The notes under the pieces: generated by a model
Told to the model about the DNA's origin: nothing
Seen by the model: only the letters and a program-made list of their open reading frames with translations
Databases searched by the model: none
NCBI GenBank assembly: GCA_964515805.1
Contig: CAZEUZ010000004.1
Location: 1 to 11,389 of the forward strand
Reading direction: 5' to 3'
DNA length: 11,389 nucleotides
Source of the DNA: CAZEUZ01 sp964515805
Lineage (GTDB): Bacteria > Pseudomonadota > Gammaproteobacteria > Pseudomonadales > Cellvibrionaceae
Shown here: positions 1 to 8,023 of the stretch, piece after piece
Layout of the letters: every line of letters starts with the position of its first letter
Numbering within the stretch: position 1 is the first letter of the stretch
Position numbers and translations under genes: made by a program

Positions 1-19
1 CAGGGCGAAATTCTGCCAT
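1..19 (-). CDS. Possible start of a minus-strand gene cut by the window edge
   Basis: An ATG at 19-17 begins the residues MAEFRP and the frame is then cut by the left edge. An AGG lies at 28-26, six bases before the ATG, which is acceptable Shine-Dalgarno spacing. Upstream (about 30-140) the sequence is A+T-rich with no open frame, as expected of an intergenic promoter region, but I could not find a promoter pair I trust. Six residues are too few to assign any function. The call rests only on the ribosome-binding site and position. Confidence 0.25.
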
Positions 20-142
20 AAGTCACCTGTTAGTTTGTTTATCAATTATCTTTTGATCAAGAGGGTACGAGATACAATTTACTACATACTACGTTAACAT
101 TAAACGACATATTGTAATTAAAACTCCATTGTTTGGGATACC

Positions 143-227
143 TCAGATCAAGGCTCTCATCAACTGCGATAAAGCCACTTTTTTATCCATGTGTATTCCT
201 CAGACGTTCATAGGCATTCTCCTCTAG
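143..227 (-). pseudogene. Possible remnants of two overlapping reading frames left of the restriction gene
   Basis: Directly after the end of the ISP gene, a different minus-strand frame encodes LEENAYERLRNTHG and stops with TAA at 185-183. That stop overlaps an ATG at 190-188 (ATGGATAA), which starts MDKKVALSQLMRALI and ends with TGA at 145-143. The ATG has a good ribosome-binding site: GAGGA, then about six bases. A stop overlapping a well-placed start is typical of adjacent genes in an operon. Here the first frame has no beginning (it opens only at 227, at the ISP stop) and the second has only 15 codons. One reading is that a gene tail and the next gene's head were left at a recombination junction. 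The alternative is chance short frames or a translated leader peptide. No family is recognised. Confidence 0.25.
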
Positions 228-3200
228 TCAATATCCAACGGCGGTAAGTGACTGACGATTCTATTCGTTTCGAGACTAACGGTAATGACTCGTTGCAGTA
301 ATTCCAGTGGGTATCTGGGATTATTCATAGTGTCGATGGCCCAGTCGTTGGCGTCGTTGGTAATGCCGCTGGCCTTGTCAGTTTTAACACATTGGCGATC
401 AATCACCCATTCGATAGCCGCTTTGCCGTTGACAATATAGTTATAGGCATCCAGCGGTATATCGCGCACAGTAATGGCGTGGTTATAAATTATAGTGCTG
501 TTATCGTTGATCTTTTTGCCTTCATCATTGGTGATTTTCGGGCGTTTCATTTTGGTGACGTAGAAGTCCTTATCTGCCAGCCGGTCAATCGTGCGCTTGC
601 CACAGTCCAGCGTCACCGGGTATTTTTTGACGGCTTCATAGTGGATATGCAAATTGGCCAGTTCACGGCCCGAGCGGGAGAAGCGCCAAAAGTCCTCGGC
701 ATTTTTAACACAGGGAATGCGGGGCAATTCCTTGCTTAAATTGTGGGCATAGCGGTGGCGGTAATCGGGGGAATGCAACAGGCCGTAGATGTAGTAGAAG
801 ATGTCTTTTTTGTCGAGCGTTTCGCTGGGCCAGGCTTGTTGAAAATGTGCCAGGCCCTGGTCGCTGATGCCGTCTTTGCGGATATAGCCGTTTGTTTGAT
901 TTTCTTTTTTGCTGGCAAATAAATCATCGGTGTTACCAGCACTAGTTGAGTCGTCTTCCGTTTTTTCGTAGAGATAGAGAGGGAAGCACTGTGAATCACC
1001 ATTGCAATGCAAGTCAGGTATTACGTTACTAATTACAGCAAGTTGACCATTATTTTTCCAATTGGCATTAACTTGTATTACTAAATTTTCCGTTTTATCG
1101 CCTTCGGGGAAAATCTTGGGAATTTGGTAAACCATTTCGTTCAAACGGCGGTTAAAATATAAATATTGTTTATTAAACGGTCGATATAAGCTTCTGGTAA
1201 TATTTTTTTCGTTGTATTTTAGAGGATTGTTCTTAGAAAGATCTGCTTTTAAAGCACGTGTCCAACTAATTTTAGTTGTGTCATTATTAATAAAATTTTC
1301 AATATTTTCTGCTCTGACTTTGGTGTGTAGACTGAGGTGGTCAATATTAAAGCGTTCAAGATCTTCATTGTAAAAGGTAATCATATTTTGCATATTTTTG
1401 CTAACAGTTTGATGGCAGGCGTTATAACACCAAGCATCTCTCTGAGTTTTCAAACCATTTGAATAGTTTTCAAATAACTTCAATTCCGGATTATTTTTAT
1501 TACCTAATACGATATGTTCGTAAAAACTGTCATCTCGTTTATTTAGCCAGTCGCCGTGTTCATCAGGGGTTATTAATTGCCACTGGTTAGTTGCAGACAA
1601 TGCTTTTACACTGGCGAGATTGGTGATTTTCTCCAGCTTTTGTTCACGATTTAGGTAATCACCGATATCGTAAAAATAAATTTTGCCGTGATCTTTAGCT
1701 CGCGGGCTTTTTACCAGCAATGAAATCGCAATGGGCGCGCGACTGCCACTGCCAAAAACTTTACCGCCTTCCTTGCGGCTTAATTCACCCTGGGTACGTT
1801 GATTGCCACGCAAATGAACAATATAAATACTGCCAAATTCTTCAATTAAACATTTTCGCAGGCCGTCAGCTGTATTCGCCTCAATAAAACCGGCATTGGT
1901 GACAAAACCGATAATGCCACTGCACTGGCATTGATGAGCACATTCACTCTTGGCAAAATCAATCTGGTTACTTGAACGATTTTTACATACTCGGTCACTC
2001 GCCCAGCGAATAGCGCGAATATAAGAGTCATACAGCGCATTTTTATTTGTCGCTACTGATAGTCTCGCGTAGGTATCACGAATACGATTATCCAGGCCGC
2101 TATAAACAATATTGGCGTTGTTGTCGTTGGCGCTTTGTTGTCCTGCCGAATACGGTGGATTGCCGATAATTACCCGTATATCCAGTTGCTTTTGACGATT
2201 GCGACGGTCGCTGTTATCAACGAGAAGTTTACTGACCAGATCCTCCCTTTCATACAACTGGAAAGTATCGGTAAGGCAAATACCTTCAAAGGGTTGATAA
2301 CCTTGTTCGTCAATGGCTTCGCCCTCGTTGATAATGGCGTGATAGACCGCTTCGATATTAATGGCGGCAATATAGTAGGCCAGTAGCACAATTTCATTGC
2401 AGTGAATTTCGTGTTGATATTTATGTTGAAGTTGTTCTTTGCTGATGAGGCCGCTTTGCAACAGGCGCGTGATAAAGGTACCGGTGCCGGTAAAGGGGTC
2501 GAGAATATGTACGCCTTCACTGCCCAAGGTTTGGCCAAATTCCTGCTGTAGCAGATCATTGACGCTGTGAATAATAAAATCCACTACTTCGACGGGGGTG
2601 TAGACAATGCCAAGGCGTTCAGTCATACGGGGGAAGGCATTGCGGAAAAATTTATCGTAGAGTTCGACCACGATTTTTTGTTTGCCCGCGGCGTTGTCGA
2701 TACCGTCGGCTCGCTTTTTAACGCTGTCGTAGAACTGCTCCAGAGTATCGCGCTCTTTTTCCAGATGGTGCTCCTGCAAGCTATCTAATACCTGTTGCAT
2801 CGCCCGAGATACCGGATTATGGCTGGCAAAACTGTAGCCTTCAAATAGCGCATCGAATACCGGCTTGGTAATTAAATGCTGGGCCAGCATTTCGATCACT
2901 TCGGCATCGGTGATACTGTCGTTGAGATCGTCGCGCAATTCATCAGCAAAATCTGTAAAGGCTTGCTTGGCCCTGACATTGTCCGGGTTTTCGACAATAT
3001 GGGTGATACGATCGATATGGGTGCGGGCAATATTGGCGATATCGTTGGCCCACTCTTCCCAGTGCAGCCGGTTACCGCATTTTTTGACAATTTTGGCGTA
3101 GAGTGCCCGTTCGATATCGCCGACTTCAAATTCCATTTGAGTTTGTTGGGGTTGCCTAGTGTCCTGTTTGGATGCACCAATATTATGCTGGCCCTTTGCA

Positions 3201-5257
3201 CGATTATTTTTTTCTTGAATATTGCCACTACTGCTCGCACGTTTTTGTAACTGATCGGTAATGGCGATGACTTCCATTTTCGGCGGGCGTTTTTCCATTA
3301 AATCCAGTTTGTTGATCATGGCGTCAAATTGATCATCATGAGAGCGAAGGGCCTGTAACACATCCCACACGACTTTATAGATCTTGTTGTTATTTAACGC
3401 TTCAGCGGGTGTCATCCCGGCGGGAATAACCACCGGCAGCACCACATAGCCTTTTTGCTTGCCAGTGGCGTTGCGCATCACTCGGCCCACCGACTGCACC
3501 ACATCCACTTGAGAATTGCGTGGTGTTAAAAACAGCACGGCATCCAATGCCGGTACATCGACGCCTTCGGACAGACAGCGTACATTGCTAAGGATTTTGC
3601 AGGTATCAGCGGGTGGTTCGGCTTTGAGCCACTGAATTTTGGCTTCTTTCTCGCTGGCGTTCATACCGCCGTCGATATGTTCAGCTTCACACTTCAGCGT
3701 ACGGTCTTCAATGCCTTCCGCTTGCGCCTGTTTTTTATATTCTTCAACTACAGCACTAAACATCTTCTTAATTTGTTTGGAGCTGACTTTATGTTGCTTA
3801 CCTTTATAGTTAGCCTCAATCACCTGGCAAAAGGCCACCGCCCGCTGCATCGGCGCGCTGTCTGTGCTCAAGTCTTCTTCTATGCCGATTTTTGCCAATG
3901 CTTTCCAGCAGCCGATAATTCTGGCGGCATCGTCGACTTTCAGGCTATTATCGCCGTCATCCAGTAACTTCTGTAGGCGTTTATTGATGTAGCTTTCTTC
4001 AATAGTCAGTACGACGACTTTGTAATCACACAGTAAGCCGCGCTGAACGGCCTCGGAGAAGTTAATAACAAACAACTCTTTGCCGTAGAGCACTTCATCA
4101 TCCATCGAACAGAGGGTGACACCGCCTTGCTCTTCCTTGATCTTAGCGCTGTCGCCATAAATACGTGGAGTGGCGGTCATATAAAGGCGTTTGTGCGCCT
4201 TGAGAAAATGACTATCGTGCACTTTGACAAAAGCCGATTCATTCTCACCGTCAAAGGTGGCGCCGGTAGTGCGGTGTGCTTCGTCGCAGATAATCAGATC
4301 AAAATCCGCCAAGACAAATTGCTGTTGAGCTTTATTGATTACGTCGATGGAATGGTAGGTGGCATAGACCACGCTCATGTGGCCGCCATCGTGGCGTTTG
4401 CCGATTTCAGCAGCAAACTTATCGGCTTGGGTGGTTGCAGGGTAACGCAGTTCGTGAACAAGGGTTTGCACGACATCATCGTCTTTATCGCGCTTTTTGC
4501 CCACATCACTATCGGAACACACAGCAAAACTGTGCAAGGGTGTTTTGCTCTGCTGCGTCCATTCCGTCAACGTCTGTGATAGCAAGGCTAGGCTGGGCAC
4601 CAAAAATAATATTCGCCCTCCTTTACCAGCGAATACCTCAGCAATTTTTAAACTGGTAAAGGTTTTGCCCGTACCACAAGCCATAATCAGTTTCCCACGA
4701 TCAGCGGCTTGTAATCCTGTTGTTACGGCATCAATGGCGTTTTTCTGATGAGGTAGAGGATCATACTTGGGCCGTAATACTGGTGTTTGATTGGGTTGGA
4801 ATTTCGCCCAATCTAACTGACTGTTTTCCAGATCATTCAGGTCAATTTTATAGACTGGGGGTTGCTGGTCTCGTAGAGCATCTTCTGCATGAGTAGACCA
4901 GTTATTGATGGTGGTAACAATAATCCGCTGAGTGAAAGGCTTTTTACCTGAGGCGGTAAAAAAGCTATCGATGTCCTGTTTGCTTATCCGGTGATCTTCA
5001 GCATAACATTTACATTGGATGGCATGGTATTCATCAGTGCTACGAGTCTTTGCTACTAAATCGATACCTACATCGCGGCCATCTAGCCCTTGAGTTTTGG
5101 CCCAATCGCTATAAAGCCAGACGTCGCTGTATAAATCAGCATAGCTGGCTTCGTAGCGAAAATAAGTACGGATTAGCTCTTCAAAGTAGGTTCCTTTTTC
5201 CCGCTCAGTTTGGGCGATTTGGCGGTACTGGTCGAGAATATCAGTTAAGGCAGTCAT
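224..5257 (-). CDS. Type ISP single-polypeptide restriction-modification enzyme (nuclease-translocase-methyltransferase)
   Basis: This 1677-residue protein has the full Type ISP architecture known from LlaGI and LlaBIII. In order: an N-terminal Mrr-like PD-(D/E)xK nuclease (about 20-120, with GID ending at D65 and QCK at 81-83); a superfamily 2 ATPase/translocase (about 165-610, with Walker A ACGTGKT at 193-199, DEAH at 325-328, TAT at 361-363 and QSVGRVMR at 588-595); a helical coupler with a polar linker (about 670-870); an N6-adenine methyltransferase (LDPFTGTGTF at 919-928, NPPY at 1033-1036); and a C-terminal target-recognition region (about 1140-1677). In the family, methylation protects host sites, and unmodified sites trigger ATP-driven translocation, with cleavage where two enzymes converge. 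All catalytic motifs look intact. It is about 100 residues longer than the roughly 1580-residue LlaBIII-type proteins. It has a cysteine-rich insertion at 1091-1112 and a markedly A+T-rich recognition stretch. The start has only a weak, distant AGGA (5271-5274). It lies 102 bases downstream of dusA on the same strand. The target sequence cannot be predicted. Confidence 0.93.
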   Translation of the reverse strand: MTALTDILDQYRQIAQTEREKGTYFEELIRTYFRYEASYADLYSDVWLYSDWAKTQGLDGRDVGIDLVAKTRSTDEYHAIQCKCYAEDHRISKQDIDSFFTASGKKPFTQRIIVTTINNWSTHAEDALRDQQPPVYKIDLNDLENSQLDWAKFQPNQTPVLRPKYDPLPHQKNAIDAVTTGLQAADRGKLIMACGTGKTFTSLKIAEVFAGKGGRILFLVPSLALLSQTLTEWTQQSKTPLHSFAVCSDSDVGKKRDKDDDVVQTLVHELRYPATTQADKFAAEIGKRHDGGHMSVVYATYHSIDVINKAQQQFVLADFDLIICDEAHRTTGATFDGENESAFVKVHDSHFLKAHKRLYMTATPRIYGDSAKIKEEQGGVTLCSMDDEVLYGKELFVINFSEAVQRGLLCDYKVVVLTIEESYINKRLQKLLDDGDNSLKVDDAARIIGCWKALAKIGIEEDLSTDSAPMQRAVAFCQVIEANYKGKQHKVSSKQIKKMFSAVVEEYKKQAQAEGIEDRTLKCEAEHIDGGMNASEKEAKIQWLKAEPPADTCKILSNVRCLSEGVDVPALDAVLFLTPRNSQVDVVQSVGRVMRNATGKQKGYVVLPVVIPAGMTPAEALNNNKIYKVVWDVLQALRSHDDQFDAMINKLDLMEKRPPKMEVIAITDQLQKRASSSGNIQEKNNRAKGQHNIGASKQDTRQPQQTQMEFEVGDIERALYAKIVKKCGNRLHWEEWANDIANIARTHIDRITHIVENPDNVRAKQAFTDFADELRDDLNDSITDAEVIEMLAQHLITKPVFDALFEGYSFASHNPVSRAMQQVLDSLQEHHLEKERDTLEQFYDSVKKRADGIDNAAGKQKIVVELYDKFFRNAFPRMTERLGIVYTPVEVVDFIIHSVNDLLQQEFGQTLGSEGVHILDPFTGTGTFITRLLQSGLISKEQLQHKYQHEIHCNEIVLLAYYIAAINIEAVYHAIINEGEAIDEQGYQPFEGICLTDTFQLYEREDLVSKLLVDNSDRRNRQKQLDIRVIIGNPPYSAGQQSANDNNANIVYSGLDNRIRDTYARLSVATNKNALYDSYIRAIRWASDRVCKNRSSNQIDFAKSECAHQCQCSGIIGFVTNAGFIEANTADGLRKCLIEEFGSIYIVHLRGNQRTQGELSRKEGGKVFGSGSRAPIAISLLVKSPRAKDHGKIYFYDIGDYLNREQKLEKITNLASVKALSATNQWQLITPDEHGDWLNKRDDSFYEHIVLGNKNNPELKLFENYSNGLKTQRDAWCYNACHQTVSKNMQNMITFYNEDLERFNIDHLSLHTKVRAENIENFINNDTTKISWTRALKADLSKNNPLKYNEKNITRSLYRPFNKQYLYFNRRLNEMVYQIPKIFPEGDKTENLVIQVNANWKNNGQLAVISNVIPDLHCNGDSQCFPLYLYEKTEDDSTSAGNTDDLFASKKENQTNGYIRKDGISDQGLAHFQQAWPSETLDKKDIFYYIYGLLHSPDYRHRYAHNLSKELPRIPCVKNAEDFWRFSRSGRELANLHIHYEAVKKYPVTLDCGKRTIDRLADKDFYVTKMKRPKITNDEGKKINDNSTIIYNHAITVRDIPLDAYNYIVNGKAAIEWVIDRQCVKTDKASGITNDANDWAIDTMNNPRYPLELLQRVITVSLETNRIVSHLPPLDID

Positions 5258-5286
5258 TCGTATTTTATTGTCCTAGCAGTTTTTTT

Positions 5287-5316
5287 ATAAAAATTGCAGA
5301 TTACATGCACTTTCAA
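5287..5316 (-). promoter_or_regulatory. Weak candidate promoter for the Type ISP gene
   Basis: On the minus strand a TTGAAA (5316-5311) is followed after 18 bases by TTTTAT (5292-5287), four of six matches to the -10 consensus. A TATAAA lies three bases further on, at too long a spacing. The 102-base gap between dusA and the ISP gene shows no hairpin with a T-run, so read-through from dusA is also possible. Confidence 0.25.
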
Positions 5317-5359
5317 CGGAACCTAATCATGCGCGTTTTCAAGACTGGGGTAAGTGCCA

Positions 5360-6337
5360 TCAGTTACCAGCCACATAGTCTAAAGCCTTATAGAGAACGC
5401 CAATATCTGCATCGGGTTGGTGTACATTTTCGCTGATAGATCGGCGAAATTGTTTGGCACCTTTGACTCCCTGGTAAAGTCCCAGTAGATGTCGGCTTAG
5501 ATGATGCAGACGAGTGCCTTTGTTCAGTTCTCCTTCACAATATTTCAGATAGTTGAATGCAATTTCTCGACGTGAAGGAGGTAGAGCAGAGTCGTTAAAC
5601 AAACCGGCATCCACCTCGGCAAGGCTAAAGGGATTATAGTAAGCCTCTCGTCCCATCATCACGCCATCGACATGCTGAAGATGTGATTGGCAACCTTCTA
5701 TCGTCGTGATACCACCGTTGATTATGATCGTTAATTGAGGAAAGGCTTGTTTAAGGCGATACACCTTGTCGTACTCTAGTGGGGGTTTTTCGCGATTTTC
5801 CTTTGGGCTTAAGCCCTGCAACCAGGCTTTACGGGCATGAATAATAAATGTACTACAGCCAGTGGCTGCGACAGTGCCGACAAAGTCTACCAAGTGTTGG
5901 TAACTGTCTGCGGTGTCGATACCAATGCGATGTTTTATTGTTACTTCAATGCCGACAGCATCCTGCATGGATTTGATGCACTCAGCGACGACCGAAGGGT
6001 GCGCCATTAGGCAGGCGCCGATCATACTGTTTTGCACTCGGTCGCTGGGGCAGCCACAATTGAGATTGATCTCATCGTAACCAAATTGGTCAGCCAATCG
6101 GGCGCAATCCGCTAAGTCGTTGGGATTGCTGCCGCCCAGTTGCAATACGATAGGACTTTCTTCGACATTGTAATCTAAAAAACGGTTGTGGCCCCCGTGT
6201 AATAAGGCGCCTGTCGTGATCATTTCTGTGTAAAGACGAGCGCGTTTCGTAATAAGCCGCCATAGATAGCGACAGTGGCGATCGCTGAGGTTCATCATCG
6301 GTGCAGTGCTAAAGCGGTGCGCTGTTTTATCACTCAT
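5360..6337 (-). CDS. dusA: tRNA-dihydrouridine(20/20a) synthase DusA
   Basis: This FMN-dependent enzyme reduces uridine at positions 20 and 20a in the D-loop of tRNA using NADPH. At 325 residues it is close to the usual 330-345 for DusA. The N-terminal part is a TIM barrel opening with RFSTAPMMNLSDRHCR (8-23). The signature NLNCGCPSDRVQ (91-102) contains the catalytic cysteine C96. KHRIG (135-139) and HARKAWLQGLSPKENR (167-182) are DusA-type nucleotide and substrate loops, and NGG (207-209) with MMGREAYYNPF (227-237) are the C-terminal phosphate-binding loops. The C-terminal helical tRNA-binding domain is complete. The gene begins 62 bases after nhaA on the same strand and lacks a clear Shine-Dalgarno sequence. 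The choice of DusA over DusB or DusC rests on the GLSPKENR and DRHCR motifs. Confidence 0.96.
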   Translation of the reverse strand: MSDKTAHRFSTAPMMNLSDRHCRYLWRLITKRARLYTEMITTGALLHGGHNRFLDYNVEESPIVLQLGGSNPNDLADCARLADQFGYDEINLNCGCPSDRVQNSMIGACLMAHPSVVAECIKSMQDAVGIEVTIKHRIGIDTADSYQHLVDFVGTVAATGCSTFIIHARKAWLQGLSPKENREKPPLEYDKVYRLKQAFPQLTIIINGGITTIEGCQSHLQHVDGVMMGREAYYNPFSLAEVDAGLFNDSALPPSRREIAFNYLKYCEGELNKGTRLHHLSRHLLGLYQGVKGAKQFRRSISENVHQPDADIGVLYKALDYVAGN

Positions 6338-6399
6338 GTATCGTTTGTTGCAGATGATAAGCGTGACGAGATGTGATAGTTGCCTGATACGTGCATTAT

Positions 6400-7617
6400 C
6401 TATGCATTAGTTTTTTCTAGAAGCTCAGTTTTAATCGACTTAGCAGGTAGGGTCAAATGAAGTATGGTGTAGCCAAGTAAGCCTGACAGTAATGATCCGG
6501 CCATGATTCCCAATCTTTCATCAAATAGCAGATCAATGCCGGCTTCTTCAAAAGCCAGTGAGCCGATAAATAGACTCATAGTGAATCCTATTCCGCAGAG
6601 TGTAGCGGTTCCGTATAAAGTCAACCAATTCATACCTCTGGGCAAGTCGGTAATTTTTAATTTTATCGACAACCAACAAAATCCGAAAATACCGATTTGT
6701 TTCCCGATAAATAAACCGAGGGCAACCCCGATGGGTACGGCATGTAATACCTGATCGATAGTGATACCCGTGAAATTAATGCCTGCATTGGCAAATGCAA
6801 ATACGGGAAGGACAAAGAAAGCGACTAGCGGATGTAAATCCTTTTCAATATTTTTTAGGGGTGAATCTTCAGGGGTGGTGTTTGAGCGGATTGGTATAAA
6901 AATGGCGAGTACAACACCGGCAAGTGTTGCATGTATGCCGGATTTTAGTGTTGCAGCCCACATGATAATGCCAAAAAATATGTAAGGGCTTTTCGATGTG
7001 AGATTGTACCTATTCATGTAGAAAAGTACGATCAAACATAGGATGACTATCGCAAGCGCTGCCACAGATATGCTTGATGTATAAAAAAGTGCAATGATTG
7101 CTATTGCTCCAATATCATCGAGTATCGCTAATGAGGTCAGGAATACTTTTATTGAGATAGGTACACGAGAGCCCAGCAAAGCCAGAACACCTAAAGCAAA
7201 TGCGATATCAGTTGCAGCAGGTATCGCCCAACCTTTAATCGCGATAGGGTTTTCATGGTTGAAATAAAGATAAATCAGAGCGGGCACTAACATACCACCA
7301 ATAGCACCTACCCCGGGCAAGACAATATTTCTTTTATTGGCCAGCTCTCCTTCGATCAATTCACGTTTTAATTCCAAACCAACGAGAAAGAAAAATATAG
7401 CCATAAGACCATCATTGATCCAAAGCAGTATAGGTTTGGCAATGCCTAGATCGCCAACACGGACTTCTAACGGGGTCGCAAGTAATGATTGATAATAAGA
7501 AGCGACAAACGAGTTTGCCAGCAACATCGCAATTACAGCGGATAGAAAAAGCAATATTCCGCCTGCAGATTCCAGTTCTAAAAACGATTTGATCAATGAA
7601 TGTTTGCGATGTTGCAT
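6400..7617 (-). CDS. nhaA: Na+/H+ antiporter NhaA
   Basis: This inner-membrane secondary transporter exports Na+ (and Li+) in exchange for protons, giving salt and alkaline-pH tolerance. At 405 residues it fits the family (E. coli NhaA is 388). About twelve hydrophobic segments run from residue 19 to 392. The key residues are present: D137 in ATDIAF (E. coli D133), the ion-binding pair D167-D168 in LAILDDIG (E. coli D163-D164), H229 in SGIHATLAG (E. coli H225, implicated in pH response), and K306 in GKQIGIFGF (E. coli K300). The start is supported by AGGA five to six bases upstream. It lies downstream of the GIY-YIG gene with a 79-base gap that holds a candidate promoter, so it is probably transcribed on its own or together with dusA. 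Confidence 0.97.
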   Translation of the reverse strand: MQHRKHSLIKSFLELESAGGILLFLSAVIAMLLANSFVASYYQSLLATPLEVRVGDLGIAKPILLWINDGLMAIFFFLVGLELKRELIEGELANKRNIVLPGVGAIGGMLVPALIYLYFNHENPIAIKGWAIPAATDIAFALGVLALLGSRVPISIKVFLTSLAILDDIGAIAIIALFYTSSISVAALAIVILCLIVLFYMNRYNLTSKSPYIFFGIIMWAATLKSGIHATLAGVVLAIFIPIRSNTTPEDSPLKNIEKDLHPLVAFFVLPVFAFANAGINFTGITIDQVLHAVPIGVALGLFIGKQIGIFGFCWLSIKLKITDLPRGMNWLTLYGTATLCGIGFTMSLFIGSLAFEEAGIDLLFDERLGIMAGSLLSGLLGYTILHLTLPAKSIKTELLEKTNA

Positions 7618-7666
7618 GATTTTCCTACAACGACTACCGAATTAGCTGTTGTTATATAGTGCAATG

Positions 7667-7695
7667 ATTTTATCCATAATTAACAGGCTGGCCAA
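7667..7695 (-). promoter_or_regulatory. Candidate sigma70 promoter of nhaA
   Basis: On the minus strand TTGGCC (7695-7690; 4 of 6 to the -35 consensus) is followed after exactly 17 bases by TAAAAT (7672-7667; 5 of 6 to the -10 consensus). Transcription would begin near 7660, leaving a leader of about 43 bases before the nhaA ATG. It starts immediately after the stop codon of the GIY-YIG gene. A TATATA further downstream is an alternative -10 but lacks a good -35. Confidence 0.4.
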
Positions 7696-7696
7696 T

Positions 7697-8023
7697 CTAA
7701 TCATTTTTATTTGGCCCATAGTTCGCCAAGATGAGATTCCATTTGTCATTGCGTGACAATTGTTTGATGGTATATTCTCTGCGGCTGGCTGTTTGCCGAG
7801 TATGATTGGGTTCTTGATAACAGAGCGCAAATGGCCTGTTGCCACGAAAAAACTTTGCACCCCTTCCCGTCGCCCCTTTTACTGTTTGTCGATGTTGTCG
7901 CCAACGTCTGCTCATATTATTAGTGATGCCGGTGTAGAGGCTATTATTGGCAGCAAGAATAATATAAACGCTCCAATTATGGGTTCGATTGACTGTGTTC
8001 ATAGTATCGATGTTCACAGTCAT
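7697..8023 (-). CDS. Small GIY-YIG nuclease-domain protein (YhbQ/UPF0213-like)
   Basis: This 108-residue protein is a single GIY-YIG domain, the size and layout of stand-alone bacterial YhbQ/UPF0213 proteins. The two-strand signature appears as VYI (19-21) and YTG (30-32) in SVYIILAANNSLYTGITNN. It is followed by a basic helix (RRWRQH, 39-44) and the expected catalytic glutamate E83 in SRREYTIKQL. These proteins are thought to act as small DNA endonucleases in repair, but the substrate of this branch is unsettled and none is claimed here. The ATG overlaps the stop of the J-domain gene by four bases (ATGA at 8023-8020) and has no good ribosome-binding site, so translation is probably coupled. 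A second in-frame ATG at residue 8 would also keep the whole domain. The first was chosen because of the overlap. Confidence 0.88.
   Translation of the reverse strand: MTVNIDTMNTVNRTHNWSVYIILAANNSLYTGITNNMSRRWRQHRQTVKGATGRGAKFFRGNRPFALCYQEPNHTRQTASRREYTIKQLSRNDKWNLILANYGPNKND

Noticed and set aside
392..4748. Many open frames on both strands inside the Type ISP gene
   Set aside because: They lie wholly within a recognisable long coding region, have no family-like motifs and lack ribosome-binding sites, so they are shadows of the real frame.
5448..5488. The C-terminal helical domain of dusA as a possible frameshift or fusion
   Set aside because: The frame is continuous and ends at a normal length with family-like sequence.
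6020..6040. DusA residues SMI at 104-106 where E. coli-type sequences have GRF
   Set aside because: Similar wording occurs, as far as I recall, in other gammaproteobacterial DusA proteins, and the catalytic C96 is intact, so this is normal variation.
5258..6399. dusA as an occupied integration site for a genomic island
   Set aside because: Known dusA-targeting elements integrate near the 5' end of the gene. Here that end joins normally to nhaA, no integrase is visible, and I see no duplicated dusA end next to the ISP gene.
6391..6407. TGCAT/ATGCA inverted repeat at the nhaA stop as a terminator
   Set aside because: The arms are five bases, A+T-rich, and no T-run follows on the minus strand.
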